Below, piece after piece: positions 35,247-45,302 of a DNA stretch of 64,000 nucleotides. This DNA comes from UBA2287 sp964479665 (GTDB taxonomy: Bacteria; Bacteroidota; Bacteroidia; Bacteroidales; Tenuifilaceae). Each line of letters opens with the position of its first letter. Position 1 is the stretch's first letter. Made by a program: the position numbers and the translations under genes. The notes below the pieces were generated by a model, which had not been told where the DNA came from, did not search any database, and worked only from the letters and a program-made list of their open reading frames with translations. Where the stretch lies: contig CAYZNN010000005.1 of assembly GCA_964479665.1 (NCBI GenBank), positions 1 through 64,000 on the forward strand. The letters run 5' to 3'.

Positions 35247-35340
35247 GAAATCTAATTCCCAATTTTTATTCTTAACCTTTTTAAACGCCAACAACAATAG
35301 TTGTTTGGGTGGTTTGTTTAACATAATAAACTTATAATAA

Positions 35341-37701
35341 ATGAGAACTTTCTCAATCATTTGCCTTTCTGTATTGATTTTTGCAACCAAAGCCTTTTCT
35401 CAAAAGAAATCCGATGCCAATATTATTGGCCACGTTGTTAATGGAAATGAGCATATTCCCTTCGCAAGCATAATTATTAAGGGAACAACCATAGGCACTG
35501 CAACCGACGAAACGGGGCACTTCCGTATGATAAACGTACCAGTTGGCAAGCACACCATCGAAGCTAAAGCAATTGGTTACCGTTCGCAGCAAGTTGAAAT
35601 AACTATTGAGGCCGGACAAACCCTTGAAGTGAATTTCGAACTCGACGAGGATGCCATTGGGCTCGATGAGGTGGTTGTAACTGCCGACCGCAACGAGCAG
35701 CGTCGTAAGGAATCGTCGACCATAGTTAATACCATCTCCCCAAAACTTTTCAATATGACCCAGTCGGTTACGCTGGGCGATGGATTAAACTTTAGTCCGG
35801 GGCTACGTTTGGAAAACAACTGCGGAAATTGCGGATTTACTCAGCTTCGCATGAATGGTCTGGAGGGGCCTTACTCGCAAATCCTCATAAATAGCCGTCC
35901 CATTTTTAGCGGATTGGCAGGAGTTTACGGGTTGGAACTAATCCCATCGAACATGATAGAGCGCGTTGAGGTGATTCGTGGAGGCGGTTCGGCTCTTTAT
36001 GGCAGCAATGCCATTGCCGGAACGGTTAACCTTATTCTGAAGGATCCGGTTAACAACTCGTTCGAAATGGGGTTGAATACTAGTCTTACCGGCTTTGGCA
36101 TGAACAATATAGGTGGAATTACTCCCGATAATAACGCTAGTTTCAACTCGTCGGTGGTTACATCCGATTTAAAAACCGGACTTGCCGTTTACGGCTTTAC
36201 CCGTAATCGTAAACCATTCGATGCAAACAACGATGGCATTTCGGAGCTTACTTCGCTCGATAATACCAGCATAGGAGCAAGGGTGTTCCATCGTTTTGGT
36301 GCACGCAGCAAGGTGGCTGTCGACTATTTCAACATTAAGGAAAAACGACGTGGTGGCGATAAGTTCGACCTTCCATTGCACGAAAGCAACGTATCGGAAG
36401 CCGTTGAGCATAACATAAATACCGGCGCAATAACGTACGATAAGTTTTTACGCGACATCGATGTGCTCTCGGTATTCGTTTCGGGTCAAATGGTCGAAAG
36501 GGGCTCCTATTACGGAGCTAGAAAATCGTTGAGCGATTACGGAAAAACAACCGATCTTACCTATGCCATTGGCACGCAGTACAGCTACAACATGAAAAGT
36601 TCGAACCTTATTGTTGGCATTGAAAATACTGGAGGGTATTTGAACGACAAAAAATTGGGGTATCGTGAAGGCGAAATTGTGAACGATAGCATTGTGTATA
36701 ACCATAACGAAAACCGAACGGTTGCCGATCAGAAAATGAACATTGTTGGTGCATTTGCACAGTACGAGCATCGATTTAATAAGTTTAAAGCAGCACTCGG
36801 AGCTCGTTACGATTACTATCAAATTGACTATAAGGATGGTTTTACAAGCAGCATCAGCAACGGAGTTATTAGTCCGCGTATTAGTTTAATGTACGAAGTA
36901 AACCACCACCTGCAAACTCGATTCAGCTACGCACAGGGGTATCGAGCGCCACAGGTATTCGACGAAGACTTGCATATACTTACCTCAACTGCTCGTCAGG
37001 TAATTCATAAAAATGACCCCAATTTGATTCAGGAAACTAGCCATAGTTTTATGGGTTCGGTTGATTATGAAAATAGTATTGGTAAGGTTTTCTTCAACTT
37101 TTTAGCCGAAGGTTTTTACACCAAACTTCTTAATCCTTTCCATAACGAGTACGGTGAACCCGATGAGAATGGAACAGTAATTTATACTCGCGTTAATGCC
37201 GAAGATGGCGCAACGGTTGCAGGTGTAAACCTCGAGTTGAATGCTATCCCTGCCAAAGGTTGGCTGGTTAAAGCAGCTTTTACCTACCAAAACAGTTTAT
37301 ACCAAACCGCTAAGGAGTTCGATGAGCGTCGATTCTTCCGCACCCCTAACACATACGGTTATTTTACTATCGATTGGCAAGTTAATAAAAAGTTGGGATT
37401 CTCGGCCACAGGAACATACACCGGTAAAATGCTGGTTCCATACTTTGGGCCACAACTAGCCAATCCCGAAGATGGTGAACTACGCGAAAGCAATGCTTTT
37501 AACGATTTTGGATTAAAAGTACGCTACAATGTAAAAGCGAATGGTGCAAACTTTCAGGTTTTTGGGGGTGTAAAAAATATACTGAATTCGTACCAAAACG
37601 ATTTCGACATGGGCAGCGAAAGGGATCCAGGATACATGTACGGTCCAAACCTTCCACGTACCGTCTACTTTGGAATTAGAATTGGGAATGGGTTGAAGTA
37701 G
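35341..37701 (+). CDS. TonB-dependent outer-membrane receptor with CxxC plug motif
   Basis: A 786-residue receptor. Signal peptide residues 1-20; carboxypeptidase-regulatory-like domain about 25-110 (IIGHVVNGNEHIPFASIIIKGT region); plug about 120-225, with an unusual cysteine pair in ENNCGNCGFTQLRMNGLEG and ERVEVIRGGGSALYGSNAIAGTVN. The 22-strand barrel ends in YFGIRIGNGLK. It is not a SusC: it has no SusD partner and is shorter. With the His-rich protein upstream, uptake of a metal or metallophore is plausible but unproven. Confidence 0.92.
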   Translation: MRTFSIICLSVLIFATKAFSQKKSDANIIGHVVNGNEHIPFASIIIKGTTIGTATDETGHFRMINVPVGKHTIEAKAIGYRSQQVEITIEAGQTLEVNFELDEDAIGLDEVVVTADRNEQRRKESSTIVNTISPKLFNMTQSVTLGDGLNFSPGLRLENNCGNCGFTQLRMNGLEGPYSQILINSRPIFSGLAGVYGLELIPSNMIERVEVIRGGGSALYGSNAIAGTVNLILKDPVNNSFEMGLNTSLTGFGMNNIGGITPDNNASFNSSVVTSDLKTGLAVYGFTRNRKPFDANNDGISELTSLDNTSIGARVFHRFGARSKVAVDYFNIKEKRRGGDKFDLPLHESNVSEAVEHNINTGAITYDKFLRDIDVLSVFVSGQMVERGSYYGARKSLSDYGKTTDLTYAIGTQYSYNMKSSNLIVGIENTGGYLNDKKLGYREGEIVNDSIVYNHNENRTVADQKMNIVGAFAQYEHRFNKFKAALGARYDYYQIDYKDGFTSSISNGVISPRISLMYEVNHHLQTRFSYAQGYRAPQVFDEDLHILTSTARQVIHKNDPNLIQETSHSFMGSVDYENSIGKVFFNFLAEGFYTKLLNPFHNEYGEPDENGTVIYTRVNAEDGATVAGVNLELNAIPAKGWLVKAAFTYQNSLYQTAKEFDERRFFRTPNTYGYFTIDWQVNKKLGFSATGTYTGKMLVPYFGPQLANPEDGELRESNAFNDFGLKVRYNVKANGANFQVFGGVKNILNSYQNDFDMGSERDPGYMYGPNLPRTVYFGIRIGNGLK

Positions 37702-37704
37702 CTG

Positions 37705-37915
37705 TCGGCTGCTTGCCCTAAGGTTCCGTTGCCCTGAGTTTATCGAAGGGTCGGTTGTCAGTTCAGTTGTTTTATTGTTCAGTTGTTTGTTGATGGTTGA
37801 TAATTGATAGTTGTTGGTATTATACGCATCACTTCAGATTTCAGACCTCAATAACCCCTGCCTGCCGTCAGGCAGTCGGCAGGCAGGTAATAACTCACTA
37901 ACTCCGTTAGCTCAC
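37705..37915. repeat. Dispersed intergenic repeat, copy A3
   Basis: Same phrases and orientation as copy A1: gaagggtcggttgtcagttc, gttgatggttgataattgat, ggtattatacgcatcacttc, and an inverted repeat CCTGCCTGCCG (37857-37867) / CGGCAGGCAGG (37877-37887). It lies between the convergent TonB receptor and M3 peptidase genes. Confidence 0.85.
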
Positions 37916-37924
37916 AAACGAATG

Positions 37925-37960
37925 CAAAAAAAGCCCGACTGTTCGTCGGGTCTTTTTTTG
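37925..37960. terminator. Bidirectional rho-independent terminator
   Basis: AAAAAAAGCCCGAC-tgttc-GTCGGGTCTTTTTTT hairpin between the TonB receptor and the M3 peptidase genes, with A and T tracts on both sides. Confidence 0.92.
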
Positions 37961-37967
37961 TGTATAG

Positions 37968-40079
37968 CTAGTTTTTTAAACCGCTGCGTTCGAGCAATGC
38001 CTCAATGGTTGGCTCCTGACCGCGAAAGCGCTTGTAAAGTTCCATTGGGTGCTCTGTTCCGCCTCTCGAAAGAATATTGTCGCGGAACGATTGAGCTGTG
38101 GCACGGTCGAAAATTCCGTTGGTTTTAAATACCGAATAGGCATCGGCATCGAGTACTTCGGCCCATTTGTAGCTGTAGTAGCCAGCTGCATAACCTCCGG
38201 CAAAAATATGGCTGAACGAGGTGCTGAATGCGCTCCCTTTAACCGCTGGAAGCAAATCGGCCTTGGCCATTGCAGGTAGTTCGAAATCGAGAATGGCTCC
38301 CTTGTATGGCTCGGTTATGCTGTGCCATGCCATGTCAACTAAGCCAAAACTAATTTGACGAAGCGAGCCGTAGCCAGCTAGGAAATTGCGACTGGCAATA
38401 ATGGCATCCACTTTATCCTGCGGAATTTTTTCGCCTGTTTGGTAGTGAACAGCAAACATATCGAGGTACTCCTTTTCAATTGCCCAATTCTCCATTATTT
38501 GCGAGGGTAACTCAACAAAATCTCTGAAAACGGTCGTTCCCGATAGGCTAGAGTAGTTGCTGTTGGCAAAAATTCCGTGTAAAGCATGGCCAAACTCGTG
38601 GAGAAAGGTTGTGAACTCGTAAAAGGTTAGCAGCGAGGGAGTATCGTCGGTGGGCTTAGTAAAGTTGCAAACCACCGAAATAAGCGGACGAATATTTTTT
38701 CCCTTACCATCGATATACTGCGAGCGGAAACTTGTCATCCAGGCACCACCGCTTTTCCCTTCGCGGGGGAAAAAATCGAGGTAAAGAACAGCAAGGAACT
38801 TTCCATTTTCGTCAATCACCTCGTAAGTTTCAACATCGGCATGGTAAACCGGAATGTTATTAGCCCGCTTGAAGGTGGTGCCAAAAAGTTTGGTGGCAAG
38901 TCTGAATACGCCCTCCTTAACCTTTTCGAGCTGAAAGAAGGGCTTGAGCTCCTCCTCGTTAAAGTTGTACTTTTTATTCTTTAATTTTTCCGAAAAGTAG
39001 CTCCAATCCCATTTCTCGAGTTTGTACTTAGCACCTAGTTCGGTGGCCATTTGTTGAACTTCAGCAATTTCGGTTTGGGTATGAGGAATACTTGCATCGA
39101 GAAGATTTTTCAGAAAATCGTTAACCTTCTCGGGCGTTTCGGCCATGCGCTCCTCAAGAACATACTGGGCAAAATTGGGGTAACCCAGCAAATTGGCCAG
39201 TTGCAAACGCAGTTCGGTAATTCGGAGCACATTTGCCGAATTATCGTTCTCGTTCCCTCTAAAACCGCGGGTTGTGTAGGCTCGGTGCATTTTTTCACGC
39301 AAATCGCGACGTTCCGAGAACTTCATAAAGCCAACGTACATTGGCATGTCGAGAGTGAAAACCCAACCCTCTTTGCCCTTCTGTTTGGCTGTCATTGCTG
39401 CCGCTTTAACAAGGCTTTCGGGAAGACCGGCCAGTTCTTCGGTTTTCTTTAAGTGAAGTTGAAACGAGTTGGTTTCGGCCAAAACATTCTCATTGAACTT
39501 TAACGAGAGTTCCGAAAGTTCGCGGGTTATGGCTCTGTACTTCTCCTTGTCGTCGGGGCTTAAGTTGGCACCGTTCCTCGAAAAACCTTTGTACGATTTT
39601 TCGAGTAGGGTTTGCTGCTCTACCGATAAATTCAACGATTCGCGTTTCTCGTAAACCGCTTTCACCTTGGCAAAAAGTTGGTCGTTAAGACGAATATCGT
39701 TGCTGAAGTCGGTAAGCATCGGAGCAATTTCGCGAATAATTTTTTGAAGCACGCTATCGGTTTCGGCGTGGTTAAGGTTGAAAAGAATATTGGTAATGAT
39801 GCTAAGCCTTTCGTTCGATCGCTCAAGGGCAACAATTGTATTTTCGAAAGAGGGCTCAGCAGAATTGGCAATTATTTCGTCGACAATTTTACGAGTTTCC
39901 TCCATAGCCACTTCAATGGCCGGAGCGTAATGCTCGTGCTTAATTTCGTTGAAGGGTGGAGTTTTGTGCGGAGTTTTAAACTCGGCGAGCAAAGGATTGT
40001 CGCTCTCAGGCACATTTGTACAAGCAATTGCATTAAATAGGATTATTCCCATAATAAAAAGCGTTCGTTGTTTTAACAT
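37968..40079 (-). CDS. M3-family metallopeptidase (peptidyl-dipeptidase Dcp-like) lipoprotein
   Basis: A 703-residue zinc peptidase from the ATG at 40079. A GTG 42 bases further upstream also opens the frame but would give an unnatural N-terminus. The start MLKQRTLFIMGIILFNAIAC gives a lipobox with the cysteine near residue 20. The zinc site HEFGH is at residues 494-498 (H494), within TTFLHEFGHALHG. Length and text fit Dcp-type peptidyl-dipeptidases, which release C-terminal dipeptides. It is anchored in the envelope. Downstream of tilS, 41 bp away, and possibly cotranscribed. Confidence 0.93.
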   Translation of the reverse strand: MLKQRTLFIMGIILFNAIACTNVPESDNPLLAEFKTPHKTPPFNEIKHEHYAPAIEVAMEETRKIVDEIIANSAEPSFENTIVALERSNERLSIITNILFNLNHAETDSVLQKIIREIAPMLTDFSNDIRLNDQLFAKVKAVYEKRESLNLSVEQQTLLEKSYKGFSRNGANLSPDDKEKYRAITRELSELSLKFNENVLAETNSFQLHLKKTEELAGLPESLVKAAAMTAKQKGKEGWVFTLDMPMYVGFMKFSERRDLREKMHRAYTTRGFRGNENDNSANVLRITELRLQLANLLGYPNFAQYVLEERMAETPEKVNDFLKNLLDASIPHTQTEIAEVQQMATELGAKYKLEKWDWSYFSEKLKNKKYNFNEEELKPFFQLEKVKEGVFRLATKLFGTTFKRANNIPVYHADVETYEVIDENGKFLAVLYLDFFPREGKSGGAWMTSFRSQYIDGKGKNIRPLISVVCNFTKPTDDTPSLLTFYEFTTFLHEFGHALHGIFANSNYSSLSGTTVFRDFVELPSQIMENWAIEKEYLDMFAVHYQTGEKIPQDKVDAIIASRNFLAGYGSLRQISFGLVDMAWHSITEPYKGAILDFELPAMAKADLLPAVKGSAFSTSFSHIFAGGYAAGYYSYKWAEVLDADAYSVFKTNGIFDRATAQSFRDNILSRGGTEHPMELYKRFRGQEPTIEALLERSGLKN

Positions 40080-40120
40080 ATTACATTTAATTAGGATTGA
40101 GTTAATTTGATAATTAAACA

Positions 40121-41458
40121 CTACTGACGTTTATTAAGTTCAATGCTGAGCACCTTATTTGTACTGTTAGTAATTGCAAATCGCGAATCGATTCGGTAAC
40201 CCATTACCCAAACAATTTGGTTATTGGAAATTAATACGTTTATCCTATCCTTTTCGGGAATTGAAACTTTATTGTCTATTAAAAAGTCGCTCAGCTTTTT
40301 TCGTCCCTTCATTCCAAATGGCATAAACCAATCGCCCTCCTGCCACCTGCGTAAAAGTAAAGGAAATTCCAACCTATCGAAATCGAGGTTGGCAACCAAA
40401 CTATCTTTTTTAACTTGGAATGATGGTGTAAGAGAAGTTATATTAAATCGGATTCTAAACGTACCATAAACCCCATCATCGGGTTTGAAAATCAGAACAT
40501 CCTCATAAACTATTTGATCCTCCGAAAAGGGGTGTACAAATAAATATTCCCGATCGCGCACAGCCCTATGCGAAGCTGAAATGAATATTTTTCCGGGCTG
40601 TGAATATAGCGAATTGTAGATATCGGAAATAGTGTCGGAAGAGAAACCGAATCTGCACAACCGATTATGCATATACTCCTGACAGTAAGGATATTGCTTG
40701 AGCAAATTGATTGAGTACCGCTCGGAATCAGCAACTTGCGAATGCACCTTTTTATGAAATCTTTGCATGTCTTCGCTAATGGCTTTATCAATTAAAGAAA
40801 GGTGCTTTGCTGTGGTGTTTGCACATTCGATAAAAGATGGATTAATGCTCTTTAAAATGGGTATTACTTCATTCCGAATTCTGTTTCTTATGTATTTATT
40901 CTCCGAATTGGAACTGTCGTTTCGGAATGCTATACCTTTTTCAATCGCAAAAAGTTCAATCTGTTCACGGGTTGCAAAATGAAGAGGACGAATAATACGC
41001 CCATTTCGAACTTTAATGCCTGTTAATCCGCTTAAACCGGTGCCTCGCACCAGATTAATGAGCATGGTTTCAGCCACATCATTGGCATTGTGGGCTACAG
41101 CAACCGAATCGTACCCATTTTCAAGGCACAGTTCGTTAAACCAATTGTAACGTAGTTCACGTGCGGCAACCTGTATAGAAAGATTTTTGTTTGTAGCATA
41201 CTCTTGGGTATCAAAGCGTTTAGAATGATACGTGCATCCCAACTTGAGGCAAGCGGTTTCTACCAATTTCTCATCGGCATCCGATTCTTTGCCCCGCAAA
41301 CTAAAGTTGCAATGAGCTACAGCAAATTTCCACTCGCAAAGCGAGAACAAATAAAGCATCGACATGGAATCGACCCCACCACTCACCGCAATCAACACAT
41401 TTTGACCGTGATGAATGAGCTGATTCTTTTCAATAAAATGCCTGAATTCCTTATACAT
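40121..41458 (-). CDS. tilS: tRNA(Ile)-lysidine synthase TilS
   Basis: Converts C34 of the CAU-anticodon tRNA-Ile to lysidine with ATP and lysine. The PP-loop SGGVDS is at residues 26-31, with the family's VAHCNFSLRGKESDADE and AHNANDVAETMLINL segments. The 445 residues include the C-terminal TilS domain with FGMKGRKKLSDFLID. It begins 2 bp after the pabB stop, so the two genes are cotranscribed. Confidence 0.96.
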   Translation of the reverse strand: MYKEFRHFIEKNQLIHHGQNVLIAVSGGVDSMSMLYLFSLCEWKFAVAHCNFSLRGKESDADEKLVETACLKLGCTYHSKRFDTQEYATNKNLSIQVAARELRYNWFNELCLENGYDSVAVAHNANDVAETMLINLVRGTGLSGLTGIKVRNGRIIRPLHFATREQIELFAIEKGIAFRNDSSNSENKYIRNRIRNEVIPILKSINPSFIECANTTAKHLSLIDKAISEDMQRFHKKVHSQVADSERYSINLLKQYPYCQEYMHNRLCRFGFSSDTISDIYNSLYSQPGKIFISASHRAVRDREYLFVHPFSEDQIVYEDVLIFKPDDGVYGTFRIRFNITSLTPSFQVKKDSLVANLDFDRLEFPLLLRRWQEGDWFMPFGMKGRKKLSDFLIDNKVSIPEKDRINVLISNNQIVWVMGYRIDSRFAITNSTNKVLSIELNKRQ

Positions 41459-41460
41459 TC

Positions 41461-42771
41461 TTACTTTTTTTGAAGAAGTTCAAGAACCGCCTTAGCCTTT
41501 AGCATGCACTCGTTATACTCATCGGCAGGGATTGAATTTATTGTTATTGCCCCTCCTACGCTAAGCGAAAGGTATTTTTTTTCCTTATTGTAAAGAAGCG
41601 ATCGAATAACCACATTGAAATCGAAATCGCCATTTGGGTCGAAATAGCCTAAAGAGCCAGAGAAGAGACCACGCGAAAAATTTTCATATTCATCAATTAG
41701 CTCCATTGCTCTAATTTTGGGGGCACCCGTCATCGATCCCATTGGGAAAGTGGCTTTAATAGTATCAACATTGTCGAACTCACTTTGCAACTGGCATGAA
41801 ATGGTAGAAATGAGCTGATTAACCTGCCGAAAAGAATACACTTCGCAAAGTTCATCGACCTGTACGCTGCCTTTTTGGGCAATTCTCGAAAGGTCGTTGC
41901 GAACCAAATCTACAATCATTACATTCTCTGTCCGTTCCTTGAGGTCGTTTTTTAGCGTCACTTTTAATTGCTCGTCCATTTCAGGTGTTTCGCCACGTGG
42001 TGCGGTGCCCTTGATGGGCTGAGAGAATATTCGGGTTCCCCTTCTGCTTAAGTAGCGCTCAGGACTGGCACATAAAATATACTTTTTTCCAAACTTGCCG
42101 AATCCAGAAAAAGGAGTTGGCGATAGTTCATTGAGCTTTATATAAAACTCAATGGGATTAAAACCCACATTTTCAGCATAAAACTCCTGACATATGTTCA
42201 ATTCGTAAACATCGCCACGCTGAATATGCTGTTTTACTTTGTTAACCAATTCAATGTATTCACTTTTGCTGGTTCGGGGTTGCAATTGAATACTTTCAGC
42301 AGCTATTGGCGTTCGAGGAACTTTCAAAATCTCATCGAATAAACTACCTGCCATGGCACGTGAATGTTTTTTCGAATCGAAGTGAATGGTCAATTCATTA
42401 TTAACAACTGAAATAACCCATTCGGGTTCAAAAAAAAGCATACTCGAAAAGCCTGAATAATTGGGATTTTGGGAAGTTAGATTTTCAATCTCGTTTTTTA
42501 AGTCGTACCCCAAATAGCCAAATAGCCATTGATTTGGTTTGCTACATTCTTTCTTTAACTCCCCAAAGCAATTTGAATTTGGTTCAATAACTCGCTTTAC
42601 CCCAATGGCAGCAAGGATTTGGTAACGGTTGATATCAGCATTAACACCAATTTTATAATTGTACTGATTGCTATTCAGAACAATTCCATAGTTCTGTTTA
42701 GCTATGAATCTGCAAATTTGAATTGCAAAAATATTCGACTCCGATAAATGTATCTTAAATATACCATCCAT
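41461..42771 (-). CDS. pabB: Aminodeoxychorismate synthase component I (PabB-type chorismate-binding enzyme)
   Basis: A 436-residue chorismate-binding protein. The motif PIKGT, with the lysine that marks PabB (TrpE has alanine), lies in FSQPIKGTAPRG. Other family motifs are RGDVYELNICQEF, MIVDLVRNDLSRIA, TFPMGSMTGAPKIRAMELID and GSLGYFDPNGDFDFNVVIRS. It makes aminodeoxychorismate for folate together with a glutaminase not encoded nearby. It is the first gene of the pabB-tilS pair, behind the terminator of the amylase gene. Confidence 0.92.
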   Translation of the reverse strand: MDGIFKIHLSESNIFAIQICRFIAKQNYGIVLNSNQYNYKIGVNADINRYQILAAIGVKRVIEPNSNCFGELKKECSKPNQWLFGYLGYDLKNEIENLTSQNPNYSGFSSMLFFEPEWVISVVNNELTIHFDSKKHSRAMAGSLFDEILKVPRTPIAAESIQLQPRTSKSEYIELVNKVKQHIQRGDVYELNICQEFYAENVGFNPIEFYIKLNELSPTPFSGFGKFGKKYILCASPERYLSRRGTRIFSQPIKGTAPRGETPEMDEQLKVTLKNDLKERTENVMIVDLVRNDLSRIAQKGSVQVDELCEVYSFRQVNQLISTISCQLQSEFDNVDTIKATFPMGSMTGAPKIRAMELIDEYENFSRGLFSGSLGYFDPNGDFDFNVVIRSLLYNKEKKYLSLSVGGAITINSIPADEYNECMLKAKAVLELLQKK

Positions 42772-42800
42772 GGTGCGAAGTTAGCAAAACCAATAAAAAT

Positions 42801-42819
42801 GGCGCTTTAAAAAAGCGCC
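42801..42819 (-). terminator. Hairpin terminator after the GH13 lipoprotein gene
   Basis: GGCGCTTT-aaa-AAAGCGCC, with stem arms at 42801-42808 and 42812-42819. It lies 24 bp after the GH13 lipoprotein stop and separates the glucan locus from pabB. On the minus strand the sequence after the stem is ATTTTTATTG. Confidence 0.75.
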
Positions 42820-42842
42820 TTAAATTTAATTCAAAAATCTAC

Positions 42843-45212
42843 CTACTCAACCGTAATCACCTCAAACCCTTCGCCATTGAGTGTTACAGTTACTTTACCG
42901 TTGTTCTTAATGGTTGTACTCCCAAAATGGGCTACCAGTTTTTTCGAGGCGAAACGTTCGGGTAAATCAACTTCAACGCTAGCGTTTTCGGCCGATTTAT
43001 TAAAAACTACCAGTACCATATCGTTTAGGTAGGTTCGAACATAGGCATAGGTTTTCTCTGTAACCACTAGTGGCTCAAAGGTTCCATAGTTTAAAGCCAT
43101 ATGGCTTCTGCGTAGGTTCGTAAGTTTTTTTGTTGCGTCGAGGGTTTCCTGCTCAAGCGGATTAAATCCTTCGAACTGCATCATCTTGCGATTATCGGGG
43201 TCGTTGCCACCGGGCTGACCAAATTCGTCGCCCTGATAAATGGTTGGTACCCCCGGAATGGTTAAATTAAATGCGTTAAGCATTTGAAGTCGCTTATAAC
43301 CAATGGCATCGCCAACGCCAATTTCGCGAGTCCATCCGGCACGTTTAGCATCCTCATCGAACGAGAGTGCCCCGCCTGCATACGAAATGAAGCGACCCTT
43401 GTCGTGATTTCCGGTTATAACTCCCATAAGGTTATTCCACCCGTAGTAGGTAAAGCCTTCGGTTATTTTTCCATTAAGGTTTGTAAAAGGCACATTGGGA
43501 CGGGCAAAAGCCGAAACCGCAGCATCGTAAACGTTAAAATCGAACTGCGAATTAAGCATTCCGCTGCCTATATAGCTCGAAATAAGATCGTGGCTTCCAT
43601 ACGTTTCGCCAATTTGAAAAACGCTTCGATTCGTCACATTCAATTTCATCTTACGGGTAAGGGTGCGCCAAAAAACTTCGGGAATATGCTTGGTTGCATC
43701 GTGACGAAAACCATCGAACTGGTAATCGGTAACCCAAAATAGGGCCGAATCGGTCATGGGTTCGTAAACCTCTGGGCGTTCCAAATTGAGCGTGGGCATA
43801 AATGTATCGAACCAGGTGGTAAGTCGGTGTTCATCCCACTTTTCGGTGTTCATTGTTCCATCGGGTAGGTATAGCGGGGTGGCCCAATCGGGATGCTTTT
43901 GGTAAAGCGGATGTTCTTGATGCACATGGTTGGCAACGTAATCGAGTATTACGTTAATTCCTCGTTTATGCGCCTCGGCCAGCATTTCGTGAAGCTCATC
44001 GGACGTGCCAAAGCGAAAATCGACTTTCGTTGAGGAAATGGGCCAGTAACCATGGTAACCCGAAAACTTGGTTCTAGGATTTGGATACATTCCGTAGGCT
44101 CCAAGCGGATTCTGCGTTATGGGCGAAATCCAAATGGTGCTTATGCCCAAATTAGTAAAAAAGCCATCCCGAATTTTTTGGGTAATTCCCAAAATGTCGC
44201 CACCATAGTAGTTGGCTTTGGGGTGAATTTCGGGGTCGTCAACCGGGTGGTCGTTATCCTTTGTAGCATTAAAAAACCGGTCGACCATGAGTGAGTACAT
44301 TATTTGCGTATGCAAATCGGATCGGTTGAGCTGCGATGTAGCGGTAACCACTCTCCTACCTTCGAGCGGTATGAGCAAATCGTTGCTTTCGCCTTCGGAA
44401 TTGTATGCCCAAACACGTATGTACGAACGCTTTAATCCGTTTGCATTGGCCGGAATGGTTATAACTGCCGAACTTCCATTTGTTTTAACAAACTCCTCGC
44501 TTAATCGGTAGTTCTCCCAAAAAACAAAAATGTCGTCAACCGCATTCTTCAAACCAATTTCGAGGTTACTGCCTTTGCTTTCAACTGTATAAATAATGGG
44601 TAATTTAGCTTGGTCTACAATTCCAACCCGCATTACCGAGTTCTGCCCACCAATATTGTTGTCTTCAATATCGGGGTTTGCGGGATCGAGAATTCCGTTT
44701 CCGTCAACAACCACCTGATAATGATATTTTCCGGGATTCAGCCAAAGGTTAACCTTCCAAACGCCATCAACCAATTCGAGATTGGTTTTCGATGGGTTCC
44801 AATCGTTCATTTGTCCCTTAAGCTGAACCATTTTGGGTTGTTTACCCTTTGGAACGTAGGTAAATTCCAGAGGAATTTTTCGGCTTTTACGCATTAGCAG
44901 TGAGTAGCAAGCCCCATCGGACCAAACCTTCAGCTCCGAAAGGCGCTTAATTTCATCGTTCTTCGATACAAGTTTTAAAATTTTACCCTCGTTGGCAAAC
45001 AGAACATCGAAGTTTGCCGGAGCCACAACCGAATCGATTTTCGATATATCGAGGAAGAAATCTTCAAGTATAATCTCGGTTTCTTCGCCTGCAAGCTGAA
45101 TAATACTGGCCAAACCGTGTATTTCCGATTTTTTGGCATAATGTGGAATAATCTCACGTGCTCCGCAAGAGGTAAGCAGGGCAACTAACGAAATAATTAG
45201 GATACGTTTCAT
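42843..45212 (-). CDS. GH13 alpha-amylase-family lipoprotein with CBM48-like domain
   Basis: A 789-residue alpha-glucan hydrolase from the ATG at 45212 (the longer frame opens with a TTG). It has a lipobox in LLTSC (cysteine near residue 16). A CBM48-like domain carries the phrase LKGQMNDWNPSKTNLELVDG. GH13 motifs: DYVANHVHQEHP; GFRHDATKH with nucleophile D505; QIGETYG with acid E536; VITGNHDKGRF. A late C-terminal beta domain ends the protein. By position and anchor it corresponds to SusG, the surface amylase. It is the last gene of the minus-strand arm, 91 bp downstream of the other GH13 gene. Confidence 0.93.
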   Translation of the reverse strand: MKRILIISLVALLTSCGAREIIPHYAKKSEIHGLASIIQLAGEETEIILEDFFLDISKIDSVVAPANFDVLFANEGKILKLVSKNDEIKRLSELKVWSDGACYSLLMRKSRKIPLEFTYVPKGKQPKMVQLKGQMNDWNPSKTNLELVDGVWKVNLWLNPGKYHYQVVVDGNGILDPANPDIEDNNIGGQNSVMRVGIVDQAKLPIIYTVESKGSNLEIGLKNAVDDIFVFWENYRLSEEFVKTNGSSAVITIPANANGLKRSYIRVWAYNSEGESNDLLIPLEGRRVVTATSQLNRSDLHTQIMYSLMVDRFFNATKDNDHPVDDPEIHPKANYYGGDILGITQKIRDGFFTNLGISTIWISPITQNPLGAYGMYPNPRTKFSGYHGYWPISSTKVDFRFGTSDELHEMLAEAHKRGINVILDYVANHVHQEHPLYQKHPDWATPLYLPDGTMNTEKWDEHRLTTWFDTFMPTLNLERPEVYEPMTDSALFWVTDYQFDGFRHDATKHIPEVFWRTLTRKMKLNVTNRSVFQIGETYGSHDLISSYIGSGMLNSQFDFNVYDAAVSAFARPNVPFTNLNGKITEGFTYYGWNNLMGVITGNHDKGRFISYAGGALSFDEDAKRAGWTREIGVGDAIGYKRLQMLNAFNLTIPGVPTIYQGDEFGQPGGNDPDNRKMMQFEGFNPLEQETLDATKKLTNLRRSHMALNYGTFEPLVVTEKTYAYVRTYLNDMVLVVFNKSAENASVEVDLPERFASKKLVAHFGSTTIKNNGKVTVTLNGEGFEVITVE

Positions 45213-45244
45213 ATCTACTTTTTTTACCACATTAGGCACATTAG

Positions 45245-45294
45245 ACCACAATAGTATTTTTCTACTTAATCCTACTGTGTCCTTCTATTGTGGT
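45245..45294. repeat. Inverted repeat between the two GH13 genes
   Basis: Perfect 10-bp arms ACCACAATAG (45245-45254) and CTATTGTGGT (45285-45294). The word CCTACTGTGTCC inside recurs as CCTACTGTGTCT at 47272-47283, so this is part of a wider intergenic repeat and may not be specific regulation. Confidence 0.55.
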
Positions 45295-45302
45295 TATCTT
45301 GG

